Part shown: positions 46,280 to 55,331 of the stretch, one piece after another | Numbering within the stretch: position 1 is the stretch's first letter | Layout of the letters: every line of letters begins with the position of its first letter | NCBI RefSeq assembly: GCF_003568665.1 | Contig: NZ_QXMH01000001.1 | Location: 558,001 to 622,000, forward strand | Direction of reading: 5' to 3' | Source of the DNA: Chitinophaga alhagiae | GTDB taxonomy: Bacteria > Bacteroidota > Bacteroidia > Chitinophagales > Chitinophagaceae | Length of the DNA stretch: 64,000 bases | The notes under the pieces: model-generated | Databases searched by the model: none | Told to the model about the DNA's origin: nothing | Seen by the model: only the letters and a program-made list of their open reading frames with translations | Program-made: the position numbers and the translations under genes

Positions 46280-49200
46280 TTACAGGCCGAGGTTTACACC
46301 AATGGTGGCGGTCCTGGCACGCGGGTAAGAAGAGTAGTCAAACCCGGGCGTGAGCGCTGTATAACCGATGGCCACTTCCGGATCGGAGCCGGTGTACTTC
46401 GTCCACGTAACCAGGTTCTGCGCGGCGGCAAATACCCGCAGGCTTTTGATGCGCGCCCTTCTCAGCAAAGCGCCCGGTACGTTGTAGCCCAGCGATACGG
46501 TTTTCAGGCGCAGGAAAGAAGCGTCTTCCAGCGTTCTGGTGGAGTACACGTAACCGTACTGGCCGCCTGCGCGGGGAATGTTGCTGGTGGTGTTCTCCGG
46601 CGTCCACCTGTTCTCGAAGGTCTTGTACTGGTTCAGGTATGTTTTGTTGCCGTTCTCAAAGTTGATGCGGTTGGCGTTCATGACCTGGTTGCCGTAAGAC
46701 CACTGGAAGAAGATGTTGAGGTCAAAACCGCGGTAGGTGAAGTTGTTGGAGAAGCCGCCCACGTGTACGGGGAAACCCCTGCCTATCACCGTCTGGTCAG
46801 ACACGTTCACTACGCCGTCCCCGTTCAGATCGCGGTACCTGATGTCTCCCGGCTTGATGGCCGCGCGGGTATTGCCGTTGGTGGGAATGCCTTCTTTCAG
46901 CAGGTAACCGCCGTTGGGGAGGGCATCAAAATCGTTGTACCCGTACACGCCGTCCCAGATGTAGCCGTAGAACTGGCCTACAGGCTGCCCTATTTTGGCA
47001 ATGTACAGCGCCACGCTGCTATACCAGGAGTCCCAGCCCATGTTGGAGGTAAGGGCTTCCTGGTTTTGCGTAAGCGCCAGCACCTTGCTGCGGTTGAAAG
47101 AAATGTTGAAGTTGGTGCTCCAGGTAAAATCTTTTGTTTCCACGTTGCGGGTGTTCAGCGTTATCTCCATGCCTTCGTTGCTGGTTTTGCCCACGTTCTT
47201 GTACGCGGTGCCATACCCTACGGTGGGCGGCAGGCGGGCATTCAGCAGCAGGTCTGACGTTACTTTCCTGTAATAGTCCAGCCCAAGCGAAATACGTGAT
47301 TTGAGGAAAGCCACATCCAGCCCCACGTCTGTTTGAGACGTGTTCTCCCACTTCAGGTCAATACTGGCCATGGAAGTAGGGATGGCGCTTTGCTGCAGCT
47401 CGTTGGCAAAGGAATAGTAGGAGTTGCGCACGCCAAAGTCAAGCAGGGCGTAAGTGGCATAATCTCCCACCCGGTTGTTGCCGGTAATGCCCCAGCTGGC
47501 GCGCAGTTTGGCATTGGAGATGAATTTGATCTCCTGCATGAACTTCTCTTTGGATATCTGCCAGGCCACGGCGCCGGAGGGGAAGTAGCTCCACTGGTTA
47601 TCCGCCCTGAACTTGGAAGAACCGTCGCTCCGGAAGGAAGCGGTCAGGAAATATTTATCCCGGTAAACGTAGTTCACCCTGGCCAGCATGGAGGCCAGCG
47701 CCCATTCGGACTCGCGGCTGGTTACCGGCTGCGGCACGCCCTGGCTGAGGCCGTTGAGGCCCAGGCTCTCGTTGGGGAGCTGGTTGGCAGACATGCCGTG
47801 CACGCTGTAGTGGTTGCCCTGCGCCGTAAAGCCTGCAACGGCATTGAGGCGGTGGTATTTGTTAAACTTCTTGTCGTACGTGAGCGTATTCTCATTCAAC
47901 CAGTTGGTGGTTTCGTAGTACATGATAGACCCGTTCACCTTGTACACGGTGTAGGGGTTGCCGCTCCTTGTTTTGGAGTTGTTGAACGCATCGTTCCGCT
48001 GGGTGGTTTTGTTGAGGCCGCCGGATACGCGCAGGCGCAGGCCGGGGATGATCGTATACTCACCAAAAGCGTTGGCAACAAGGTTGTCTACGTTCCGCAG
48101 GCGGTATTCGTTTTCCGCGCTGAGGAAGGGGTTGATGCGGTAGTCTGTTCCGGAATTTACCATATCGTCTATCAGCTCGTCCTCAAAGTTCTCATTGATG
48201 GGCTTTGACGAGTTGATAGGGCCCGTAGGGCGGTAACCCCATGCGCTGTAAAGCAGGTTGTTCATGGAAGACAGGCTGGGGGCGGAAGGAGTGGTACCGG
48301 TGGTTTTGGTATTGGTGTAGGTCACGTTGCCGCCTACCTTCAGCTGGTCATTGATCTGCTGGTCAAGGCTTACTTTAGCCTGATAACGTTTAAACGCGGA
48401 ATTGATGATGGTGCCCTGCTGGTCAAGCGCCTGGCCTGATACGGCATACTTCGTTCTTTCGGAACCGCCTCTCATGGAAATGCTGTGGTTCTGCTGCGGG
48501 GCTACGCGGTAGAGCTTGCTCTGCCAGTTTATGCTTTCCACGTTCTTGTAATCGTCTACCGTTACGCCGTTGGCCAGGTAGGTCTCATCCAGGTCTCCCA
48601 CATTGATCTCCTGCTGCAGTTTCACGAACTCGTAGGCATTCATTACAGGAATACGCTGAATGTTCTCCATCCAGCCGTAACGGCCGTTGTAGGAGATAAC
48701 TGGCGCGCCCGTTTTCCCTCTTTTGGTGGTGATGATGATCACGCCGTTAGCACCCCGGGCGCCGTAGATGGCGGTGGCGGAAGCGTCTTTCAGCACGTCG
48801 ATAGACTCGATATCGTCCGGGTTGATCATGTTATTGTCCGGAGACTCAATGGGAAACCCGTCAATTACATACAGCGGGGAGTTATCTTGCGTGAGGGAGT
48901 TGTTGCCGCGGATGGAGATGGTGATGCCCGCGCCGGGCTGGCCTTCCGTGGAAGACACCTGTACGCCCGCCACGCGGCCGGCCAGGGCTTCATCAAAAGA
49001 GGCCACGGGGGCTTTGTTCATATCGTTCACGTTCACGCTGCCCACGGAGCCGGTGAGGTCTGAACGTTTCTGCGTGCCGTAGCCTATCACCACGGTCTCG
49101 CTCAGTTCGCTGGCGGAAACCCGCATGTTCACATTGAGCACGCCGCGGCCGTTCAGCGGTTGCTCCTGGCGGGCATAGCCCAGCAGGGAAAAAGCCAGCG

Positions 49201-49756
49201 TGGCGCCGGGCTGCACGCCTTTGAGGTGGTAGATGCCTTCCGCGTCTGTAGATGCGCCAAGGCCGGTGCCTTTAACGCTGACAGATACGCCGGGCATGGG
49301 CTGGCCGTTCTCCGCGTCTACCACCCTGCCGGTGATGTTGAGCGGTTTCTCCTGTTGCGGTACCGGCCGGGCCTTTTCGATCAGCACCTTGCCTTCCATT
49401 ACCCTGAATTGCAACTGCTGCGGCGCGAGTATTTTTTTAATGACGTTTTCTACGCTTTCTGCATTAGCTGAATAGGTAACAGGCGCTTGAAAAGCAGCAT
49501 CGTTAGACGTGTATACGAATACCGTACCGGCCTGCCGCGTGATGGTCCTGAGCGCCTCCTTGAGGGGCGTGTTCTTAAAGTTGACATTAATTTTTCCGGA
49601 CAAGTTTGCCTGGCCCATGGCTCCTGTGGAAATAACCAGCAGCAGTAACATAACGGGCACAGCTATCCATTTCGACGGGAGTAGTTTGTTCCACATAGTT
49701 TTGATTGTTGTGCATTCTTGATAAAATGTTCGGGAATGTTGTAGATGTTTGATCAT
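46280..49756 (-). CDS. SusC/RagA-family TonB-linked transporter with STN signalling domain
   Basis: Outer-membrane transporter that also senses substrate. The 1158-residue protein has a signal peptide ending STGAMGQ. An STN domain (about 53-122; NFKNTPLKEALRTITRQAGTVF) follows, then a carboxypeptidase-regulatory-like domain (ITGRVVDAENGQPMPGVSV) and the TonB-box region ETVVIGYGTQKRSDLTGSVG. The plug has GRVAGVQV and IRGNNSLTQDNSPLYVIDG, and the barrel ends ATIGVNLGL. The STN domain is the part that contacts FecR. Start could be ATG 49756 or ATG 49696; the second begins a cleaner signal peptide. It lies 35 bases after fecR. Confidence 0.95.
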   Translation of the reverse strand: MIKHLQHSRTFYQECTTIKTMWNKLLPSKWIAVPVMLLLLVISTGAMGQANLSGKINVNFKNTPLKEALRTITRQAGTVFVYTSNDAAFQAPVTYSANAESVENVIKKILAPQQLQFRVMEGKVLIEKARPVPQQEKPLNITGRVVDAENGQPMPGVSVSVKGTGLGASTDAEGIYHLKGVQPGATLAFSLLGYARQEQPLNGRGVLNVNMRVSASELSETVVIGYGTQKRSDLTGSVGSVNVNDMNKAPVASFDEALAGRVAGVQVSSTEGQPGAGITISIRGNNSLTQDNSPLYVIDGFPIESPDNNMINPDDIESIDVLKDASATAIYGARGANGVIIITTKRGKTGAPVISYNGRYGWMENIQRIPVMNAYEFVKLQQEINVGDLDETYLANGVTVDDYKNVESINWQSKLYRVAPQQNHSISMRGGSERTKYAVSGQALDQQGTIINSAFKRYQAKVSLDQQINDQLKVGGNVTYTNTKTTGTTPSAPSLSSMNNLLYSAWGYRPTGPINSSKPINENFEDELIDDMVNSGTDYRINPFLSAENEYRLRNVDNLVANAFGEYTIIPGLRLRVSGGLNKTTQRNDAFNNSKTRSGNPYTVYKVNGSIMYYETTNWLNENTLTYDKKFNKYHRLNAVAGFTAQGNHYSVHGMSANQLPNESLGLNGLSQGVPQPVTSRESEWALASMLARVNYVYRDKYFLTASFRSDGSSKFRADNQWSYFPSGAVAWQISKEKFMQEIKFISNAKLRASWGITGNNRVGDYATYALLDFGVRNSYYSFANELQQSAIPTSMASIDLKWENTSQTDVGLDVAFLKSRISLGLDYYRKVTSDLLLNARLPPTVGYGTAYKNVGKTSNEGMEITLNTRNVETKDFTWSTNFNISFNRSKVLALTQNQEALTSNMGWDSWYSSVALYIAKIGQPVGQFYGYIWDGVYGYNDFDALPNGGYLLKEGIPTNGNTRAAIKPGDIRYRDLNGDGVVNVSDQTVIGRGFPVHVGGFSNNFTYRGFDLNIFFQWSYGNQVMNANRINFENGNKTYLNQYKTFENRWTPENTTSNIPRAGGQYGYVYSTRTLEDASFLRLKTVSLGYNVPGALLRRARIKSLRVFAAAQNLVTWTKYTGSDPEVAIGYTALTPGFDYSSYPRARTATIGVNLGL

Positions 49757-49791
49757 AGCTGCATAAGGACATATATTTTAAGGTGAAAAAA

Positions 49792-50754
49792 TCAGTTGGC
49801 GGGCGCACAGCCCTGGCCGGAGAGGTATACGGTATCCCCTTCCCGCCTGGCCCGTGTGCTGGTGAGGCGGGTGATCATTCTCAGGATCACGTCAAGCGGT
49901 TCTTTTTCAAACTCACCGTTGAAGCGGCAATTGGCCAGGCGGCCGCTGGCCAGCACAATGTGAACGTTGTACCGGCGCGACAGTTTTTCCGCTACTTCAG
50001 ACAGCGGCGTTTCGTCAAATGTCATGCGGCCCTGCTGCCAGGCTATTTCGTTTTCAGGATGCGCTACCGTTTCCGCCGCCAGGGATGCGGACCCCGGCAG
50101 GAAAACGGCCTTTTGCCTGGGCAGCAGCGTAACGGCGCGGCTGCTGAGCGTGTCTGTTACAGACACCTTGCCGGACAATACCGTTACCGTGAGGCGCCGG
50201 GCGCCAGGGTAAGCGGAAATATTGAACGAGGTGCCCAGCACGCGGGTGCTGAGCGCCCCGGCCTGTATGATGAAAGGCTTTTCCGTATCAGGGCTTACAT
50301 CAAAAAACGCCTCCCCGGTAAGGGTAACGGCACGCGTACTGCCTTCAAAATCCCGCACATACTGCAGCCTGCTGCCGGCGTTCATCACCACCTTTGAACC
50401 GTCCGGCAGCGTTATTCTGCCGGTTTTGTTGGCGGGGATGGAAATGTCTACCAGCTCCAGCTCGCGCGGCTTCACCTTGCCCGGTTTCACCAGGTACCAG
50501 CCCGCGGCCAGCAGGCCCGCCATAACGGCCGCTACCTGCAGCCAGCGGTTTTTGCGGGGCCTTACCCGCTGCATGACCCGGGCGGTGAACGTTTCCTTTT
50601 CCAGCGGGGGCAGCGGCTCACCAGCCTGCTCCTGGCTTTCCATAAAAGCGTCTACCCAGTCTTCCGGCGCGTTCTGCAGCCATTCCTCTACCTGTTGGCA
50701 CTCTTCCGGGGTGGCCTCTCCCTTTAAATATTTTCCTAATAGATGATGGTCCAT
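49792..50754 (-). CDS. FecR-family anti-sigma factor / signal relay
   Basis: Inner-membrane protein that relays the signal from the STN-SusC to the ECF sigma factor. The 320-residue protein has a cytoplasmic N-terminus (LGKYLKGEATPEECQQVEEWL). A single membrane helix follows (LQVAAVMAGLLAAGWYLV, near 80-97), then the periplasmic FecR domain (LPDGSKVVMNAGSRLQYV; LTGEAFFDV) and DUF4974 at the end (FDETPLSEVAEKLSRRYNVHI). It heads the operon with SusC, SusD and DUF5017, and is divergent from the sigma factor gene, with 133 bases between. Confidence 0.95.
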   Translation of the reverse strand: MDHHLLGKYLKGEATPEECQQVEEWLQNAPEDWVDAFMESQEQAGEPLPPLEKETFTARVMQRVRPRKNRWLQVAAVMAGLLAAGWYLVKPGKVKPRELELVDISIPANKTGRITLPDGSKVVMNAGSRLQYVRDFEGSTRAVTLTGEAFFDVSPDTEKPFIIQAGALSTRVLGTSFNISAYPGARRLTVTVLSGKVSVTDTLSSRAVTLLPRQKAVFLPGSASLAAETVAHPENEIAWQQGRMTFDETPLSEVAEKLSRRYNVHIVLASGRLANCRFNGEFEKEPLDVILRMITRLTSTRARREGDTVYLSGQGCAPAN

Positions 50755-50887
50755 TTGGTTGTTCTTTGATCTTCGAAAGTTTTTTTAAGTCAATTCCTTG
50801 CAGATAAACACGTTTTTTCTGAAACTTGCCTATACAAGTTTCTTTTCGTTAACTATTTATTAACTTTAAACGTTCAGAATTGCGTAA

Positions 50888-51409
50888 ATGACGCTGATAC
50901 GAAACATATCGCAACAACGGTTTAAGAAGATCATGGAGCAGACGGTAGACCGGTTGTATGCATCCCTTTACCCTTTGTGTAAAGACAAGGCGATGTGTGA
51001 AGATATTATGCAGGAGGCCTACATCAGGTTGTGGAACAACCTGGAACAGGTGAAAGACGATGAGGCCGTACTGGCGCTGCTGCGTACTTACGCCCGCAAC
51101 ATTTTCCTGGACGAGGTGCGGAAAGCGGCGCGGAAACAGCAGGGCATGCAGCACCATGTGCCGGAAGAAAAGGCAGACTCTCCGGAAGATTACCTGCGCA
51201 ACCGGGAGCTGCACGCGCAGCTGCAGGCGGCCATCAATAAACTGCCCCCGCAGCAGCAGCTGATATTCCGCCTGCATAAAGAGCACGCGCTGAGTTACAA
51301 ACAGATATCCGCGCAAATGAAAATAGCTACCGGCACTATAGAAGTGCAGATGAACCGGGCGTTGAAGTCTTTGAAGAGCGAGCTGGCGCACCTGAACGGG
51401 CAGCCTTGA
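50888..51409 (+). CDS. ECF RNA polymerase sigma factor (sigma-70 family)
   Basis: A 173-residue ECF sigma factor. Region 2 has LCKDKAMCEDIMQEAYIRLWNN (near 34-55) and LLRTYARNIFLDEVRK; region 4 has LPPQQQLIFRLHKEHALSYKQISAQMKIATGTIEVQMNRAL-type helix-turn-helix near 120-162. It probably drives the FecR-SusCD locus. It is transcribed away from fecR, whereas in most Bacteroidetes loci of this type the sigma gene lies directly upstream in the same direction. A TAACTTTA box just upstream resembles a -7 element. Confidence 0.93.
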   Translation: MTLIRNISQQRFKKIMEQTVDRLYASLYPLCKDKAMCEDIMQEAYIRLWNNLEQVKDDEAVLALLRTYARNIFLDEVRKAARKQQGMQHHVPEEKADSPEDYLRNRELHAQLQAAINKLPPQQQLIFRLHKEHALSYKQISAQMKIATGTIEVQMNRALKSLKSELAHLNGQP

Positions 51410-51429
51410 GCCGCAGAATGGTCATACCG

Positions 51430-51584
51430 GTTTCACAGGAATAAGAAGAAAGATCGCAAACCTGGGCCGTTGCGGGTTACGCCGTGATCATCCCTTTGTT
51501 ATACTGGTCTCACGGGAATATGAAAAACGATTGCAAGCGTGGGCGGCAACACGTTACGCTGTGATCATCCCCTTATTATACTTG
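51430..51584. repeat. 77-bp imperfect duplication of the AraC-gene tail
   Basis: Two 77-base copies (51431-51507 and 51508-51584). The right copy includes the last codons of the AraC-type gene. In the left copy the same peptide YNKGMITA and a stop are still encoded on the minus strand, with mostly synonymous differences. It looks like the remnant of a tandem paralogue. Confidence 0.7.
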
Positions 51585-52531
51585 CTCCGGTATTCGGCGG
51601 GAGATAAACCGGTGATGGTCTTGAAAGATGCCCTGAACGCTTTCTGGTCTGTATACCCCACTTCGTACATTACTTCCGAAATGTTCTTTCCGCTGGCTTC
51701 CAGCTGTTTTTTGGCCGCTTCGATCTTGACACGCTGAATGTATTCCGACACCGTATTGCTGGTGGCCTTCTTGAAGCGCCTTTCCAGGCTGCGGCGGCTG
51801 AGGGCCAGCAGGGTGGACAGCTGTTCTACGGTGATCTTGTCCTTGAAATTCAGTTCAATAAACTCCTGCGCCTTCTTGACGCCTTCATCTTCATGCCATT
51901 TCTGGCCTTCGAAAATAATAAAGGGAGACTGGCTGCTGCGGTCAAAGTCTATCTGGAAAAACTTGGCGCAGTACAGCGCTACTTCACGGCCGGCATATTT
52001 TTCAACAATGTAGAGAATGAGGTTCATGAAAGAGAAACCGCCGCCGCTGGAGTAGATGCCAAACTCATCTGTAATGATCTTGTCTTCCACCAGGTTCACA
52101 TCGGGGAACATTTTCCGGAAATCGTTGGCGCCCATCCAGTGGGTGGCGCACTTCCTGCCCAGGAGCAGGCCCGTAGAGGCCAGCAGGAACGCGCCCACGC
52201 AAAGGCTGGCTATTTCCGCGCCGGCCGCGTACTGCTCAACGATCCATTGCTGAAAAGGCTGGTTGGCGGCCAGGTACTTTTCGAAATCTTCCTCCAGCGC
52301 GGGTATCACCACCAGGTCCGTTCTTTTGACAGCGCCGATGGGCACCGTTTGTACGGTGTACATATTGCTGTTGAGGCTCACGGCGTTGGTGAGGCCCACC
52401 ATATGTACATCAAACAGCGCGGGCCTGCCTGTACGCTCCAGGTATTTGTTCACTTCTGTGAATACAAAGCGGGGGCATTCTATGCTGGCCATGGAGCCGC
52501 CCTCCGGTACAATTACGGAGATGTGTTTCAT
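51554..52531 (-). CDS. AraC-family regulator with DJ-1/PfpI-like N-terminal domain (GlxA type)
   Basis: A 325-residue transcription regulator. The N-terminal DJ-1/PfpI-like domain (about 1-190) opens KHISVIVPEGGSMAS and contains IASLCVGAFLLASTGLLLG, with Cys at the nucleophile-elbow position, then CATHW. The C-terminal AraC domain (about 225-320) has a first helix-turn-helix LSTLLALSRRSLERRFKKAT and a second, ISEVMYEVGYTDQKAFRASFKTITGLSPAEYR. The ATG at 52531 is preferred over a TTG at 52549. It is divergent from the beta-helix gene, so that gene may be a target. The effector is unknown. Confidence 0.93.
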   Translation of the reverse strand: MKHISVIVPEGGSMASIECPRFVFTEVNKYLERTGRPALFDVHMVGLTNAVSLNSNMYTVQTVPIGAVKRTDLVVIPALEEDFEKYLAANQPFQQWIVEQYAAGAEIASLCVGAFLLASTGLLLGRKCATHWMGANDFRKMFPDVNLVEDKIITDEFGIYSSGGGFSFMNLILYIVEKYAGREVALYCAKFFQIDFDRSSQSPFIIFEGQKWHEDEGVKKAQEFIELNFKDKITVEQLSTLLALSRRSLERRFKKATSNTVSEYIQRVKIEAAKKQLEASGKNISEVMYEVGYTDQKAFRASFKTITGLSPAEYRSKYNKGMITA

Positions 52532-52662
52532 ATCCCGAAAGTAGGCCAAAATGATGTCGCAACCAACCCCGCGGATTGGCGGAATGGCACCCGGTAGGCG
52601 GCAGAAAATGAGAAAATATTCTGAATATTATGTAAAATTACCGGCGTCAAATCATTCCCGTT

Positions 52663-54180
52663 ATGAAACTATCTAAAAAGATCATCTTTCCCCTGCTGCT
52701 GCCGGTGCTTGGCTGCTGCTCCTTTTTTATGCTGCCGGCGCCGGGTTGGGAAAGCAAATTTGTAAAAGTGTCCAAAACAGGCGCGCTGGAGTACATGCCG
52801 GACGCGCAGGGCAATACGATACCAGATTTCAGCCGCGTAGGCTATTACTTTGGGGACAGGCCGCTGCCCCGTATAGCTGTAGTGAAAACCATCAGCGCCA
52901 CCGGTACGGACAATGACCAGCAGCATATACAGGCGGCCATTGATGAAATAGCCGGCCAAACACCGGATGCCGACGGCTTCCGCGGGGCGCTGCTGCTAAA
53001 AAAAGGCACATACTACATTCCTGACCGCATCCGCATCACCACCAGCGGCATCGTACTGCGTGGCGAGGCCGGCACCCGGCTGGTGGCCACCGCCAAAACG
53101 CAAGTGTCTCTCATAGACGTAAGCGGCAGCGGGCAGGCCCGGGAAGTGCCCGGCAGCCGCGTGAAGATCACGGACGGATATGTGCCCACAGGCGCCACCA
53201 GCTTTCATGTGGCCGATGCTTCGGGCTTCAGGCCGGGAGATGCCGTTATCCTGTTCAGGCCCGGTACGCAGCAATGGATCACAGACCTTCAGATGGACCG
53301 GATCGTAACGCGGCCGGGCACCAAACAATGGCGCCCGGGGGAATATGACCTGCGGTATGAGCGCACCATCACCAAAATAGCAGGCAATAAAGTAACGGTA
53401 GACAACCCCGTGGTGATGCCGCTGGAAACAAAGTACGGCGGCGGGGAACTGTACAAATACACCTTTGAGGGCCGCATCCGGCAGGTGGGCGTGGAAGACC
53501 TGCTTTGTGAATCTACCTTTGATGCGGACACGGCTGAAAATCATGCCTGGGACGCGGTAGCTTTCGGCAAGGCGGAGCATTGCTGGGTAACAGGCGTAAC
53601 CGCCCGCTACTTCGGCTACAGCTGCGTAAACCTGAAGCGGGACGCACGGAATATTTCGGTGCTGAACAGCAATTGCTTCGAGCACAAATCCATCATCACC
53701 GGCAGCCGCCGTTATTCTTTCAACAACTCCGGCCAATTGAACCTGTTCATGAACTGCCACGCCACAGACGGGCGGCACGATTATGTAACCGGGGCCATTA
53801 CCTGCGGCCCCAACGTGTTTGTACATTGCACGGCCAAACGCACCCATGCAGATATTGGCCCGCACCACCGCTGGGCCAGCGGCACGTTGTACGACAATAT
53901 TGTTACAGACGGGGAGATCAATGTACAGGACCGGGGCAACTGGGGCAGCGGGCATGGCTGGGCCGGCGTTACGCAGGTGGTATGGAACTGCACGGTGAAA
54001 CGGGCGGCCATCCAAAGCCCCTGGGCATCCGGCAAAAACTACTGCATCGGCCTAACGGGAGAAAAGTACAACGGGCGCCTGAAAGACCGGCCTGATGCGG
54101 AATGGGAAGGGCAGAACAAACCGGGGGTAACGCCCGCATCGCTGTACCAGGCGCAACTGGCGGCCAGGAAAGGGAAATGA
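52663..54180 (+). CDS. Exported parallel beta-helix protein, pectate-lyase-like
   Basis: A 505-residue exported protein (hydrophobic N-terminus with FPLLLPVLGCC, possibly a lipoprotein). It has the Pectate_lyase_3 opening GTDNDQQHIQAAIDEIA near 86, then KKGTYYIPDRIRITTSGIVLRGEAGTRL-type beta-helix rungs. A middle insertion (residues about 165-270) is followed by further rungs with HAWDAVAFGKAEHCWVTGVTARYFGYSCV and RHDYVTGAITCGPNVFVHC. No standard catalytic signature was recognised, so it could be a polysaccharide lyase, a hydrolase or only a binding protein. It lies between the AraC regulator and the sugar kinase, near the FecR-regulated SusCD locus. Confidence 0.78.
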   Translation: MKLSKKIIFPLLLPVLGCCSFFMLPAPGWESKFVKVSKTGALEYMPDAQGNTIPDFSRVGYYFGDRPLPRIAVVKTISATGTDNDQQHIQAAIDEIAGQTPDADGFRGALLLKKGTYYIPDRIRITTSGIVLRGEAGTRLVATAKTQVSLIDVSGSGQAREVPGSRVKITDGYVPTGATSFHVADASGFRPGDAVILFRPGTQQWITDLQMDRIVTRPGTKQWRPGEYDLRYERTITKIAGNKVTVDNPVVMPLETKYGGGELYKYTFEGRIRQVGVEDLLCESTFDADTAENHAWDAVAFGKAEHCWVTGVTARYFGYSCVNLKRDARNISVLNSNCFEHKSIITGSRRYSFNNSGQLNLFMNCHATDGRHDYVTGAITCGPNVFVHCTAKRTHADIGPHHRWASGTLYDNIVTDGEINVQDRGNWGSGHGWAGVTQVVWNCTVKRAAIQSPWASGKNYCIGLTGEKYNGRLKDRPDAEWEGQNKPGVTPASLYQAQLAARKGK

Positions 54181-54256
54181 TGGTACAGGTGCAGTGCATT
54201 AAAATGAAAAGCGGCAGCAACTGAAGTTGCCCTGTAAAACACCACTACACACCACG

Positions 54257-54330
54257 CATTGTCCGTTCCGGGGAACTGCTCGGAAATATTCTGCCGGCCG
54301 GCGCCGGACTTGCCGCACCACGAAAGACAT
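54257..54330 (+). pseudogene. Partial duplicate of the 5' end of the adjacent sugar kinase gene
   Basis: The sequence resembles the first 20 codons of the kinase 101 bases downstream: it still reads roughly HYTPRIVRSGELLGNILPAGA in frame against MHTPHIICFGELLWDILPTGA. It lacks a start codon and stops after GLAAPRKT. It is a fragment left by local duplication rather than a gene. Confidence 0.6.
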
Positions 54331-54343
54331 AAACCACAACAAT

Positions 54344-55231
54344 ATGCACACACCGCACATTATCTGTTTCGGGGAACTGCTCTGGGACATTCTGCCCACC
54401 GGCGCCCTGCCCGGCGGCGCGCCTATGAACGTAGCCTATCACCTGCACCGGCTGGGCCTCCCCGCCTCACTGGTTACGCGGGTGGGAACAGATGAAAGAG
54501 GCCGCGAGCTGCTGAACGTGGTGAAAGAAAAAGGCATCAGCGCTGAAGGGATACAGACAGACGCGGACACACCTACCGGCATTGTGCTGGCCCAGCCGGG
54601 AGAGGCCCATGAAATGCACTATGATATTGTAGCGCCGGCCGCATGGGATAACATCGCATATAGTGAGGCGCTGGCAGCGGCCGCCGCCCGGGCCGCGTAT
54701 TTCGTTTTCGGCAGCCTGGCCGCGCGGGAGGCCGTGTCTGCCGGTACCTTGCTGCGCCTGCTGGATACGCCGGCCACCAAGGTGCTGGACATCAACCTCC
54801 GCCCGCCCCACTTCACCCCCGCTACCCTGGAAACCCTGCTGCACAAAGCAGACATCCTGAAAATGAACCTTTCCGAGCTGGAGCTGATCAGCAACTGGTA
54901 CGGCCAGCCGGCCACCCTGGCGGAAAAAACAGACCTGCTGCGCAACCGCTTCCATATTCCCACTATCATAGTGACCATGGGCGCAGACGGGGCGGCCATA
55001 GACGTAGAAGGCCAGCTCCACCGGCACCCCGGTTACAAGGTGGAAGTAGCCGATACGGTAGGCAGCGGAGACGCTTTCCTCGCCGCTTTTCTCTCCGGCA
55101 TCATCCGCCAGGCCCCGGTAGCGGACACGCTTGATTTTGCCGCCGCGCTGGGAGCGCTGGTGGCCTCCAGAACGGGAGGCTGGCCCGCTTATGCCCTGGA
55201 AGATATTGATGCCATCAGGGGCGGGGGCTAA
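54344..55231 (+). CDS. PfkB-family sugar kinase (fructokinase-like)
   Basis: Phosphorylates a sugar with ATP. The 295-residue protein opens HIICFGELLWDILP, has GGAPMNVAYHLHRLG near 26 (substrate-binding Gly-rich region), LDINLRPPHF near 152 and the ATP-site VADTVGSGDAFLAAFLSG near 233 with catalytic Asp. The pattern is closest to fructokinases of Bacteroidetes, but specificity cannot be fixed. The ATG at 54344 is taken. It is downstream of the beta-helix gene on the same strand, after a 163-base gap holding a partial copy of its own start. Confidence 0.9.
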   Translation: MHTPHIICFGELLWDILPTGALPGGAPMNVAYHLHRLGLPASLVTRVGTDERGRELLNVVKEKGISAEGIQTDADTPTGIVLAQPGEAHEMHYDIVAPAAWDNIAYSEALAAAAARAAYFVFGSLAAREAVSAGTLLRLLDTPATKVLDINLRPPHFTPATLETLLHKADILKMNLSELELISNWYGQPATLAEKTDLLRNRFHIPTIIVTMGADGAAIDVEGQLHRHPGYKVEVADTVGSGDAFLAAFLSGIIRQAPVADTLDFAAALGALVASRTGGWPAYALEDIDAIRGGG

Positions 55232-55331
55232 GTTCCGGGGTACCGCTGCCGTTGTCAATTTTGGGAACATGAATTGAGAGGGGCGGACAGACGAGATCTG
55301 TTATTCCGAAATGAACATACCTGCAAGGGGC

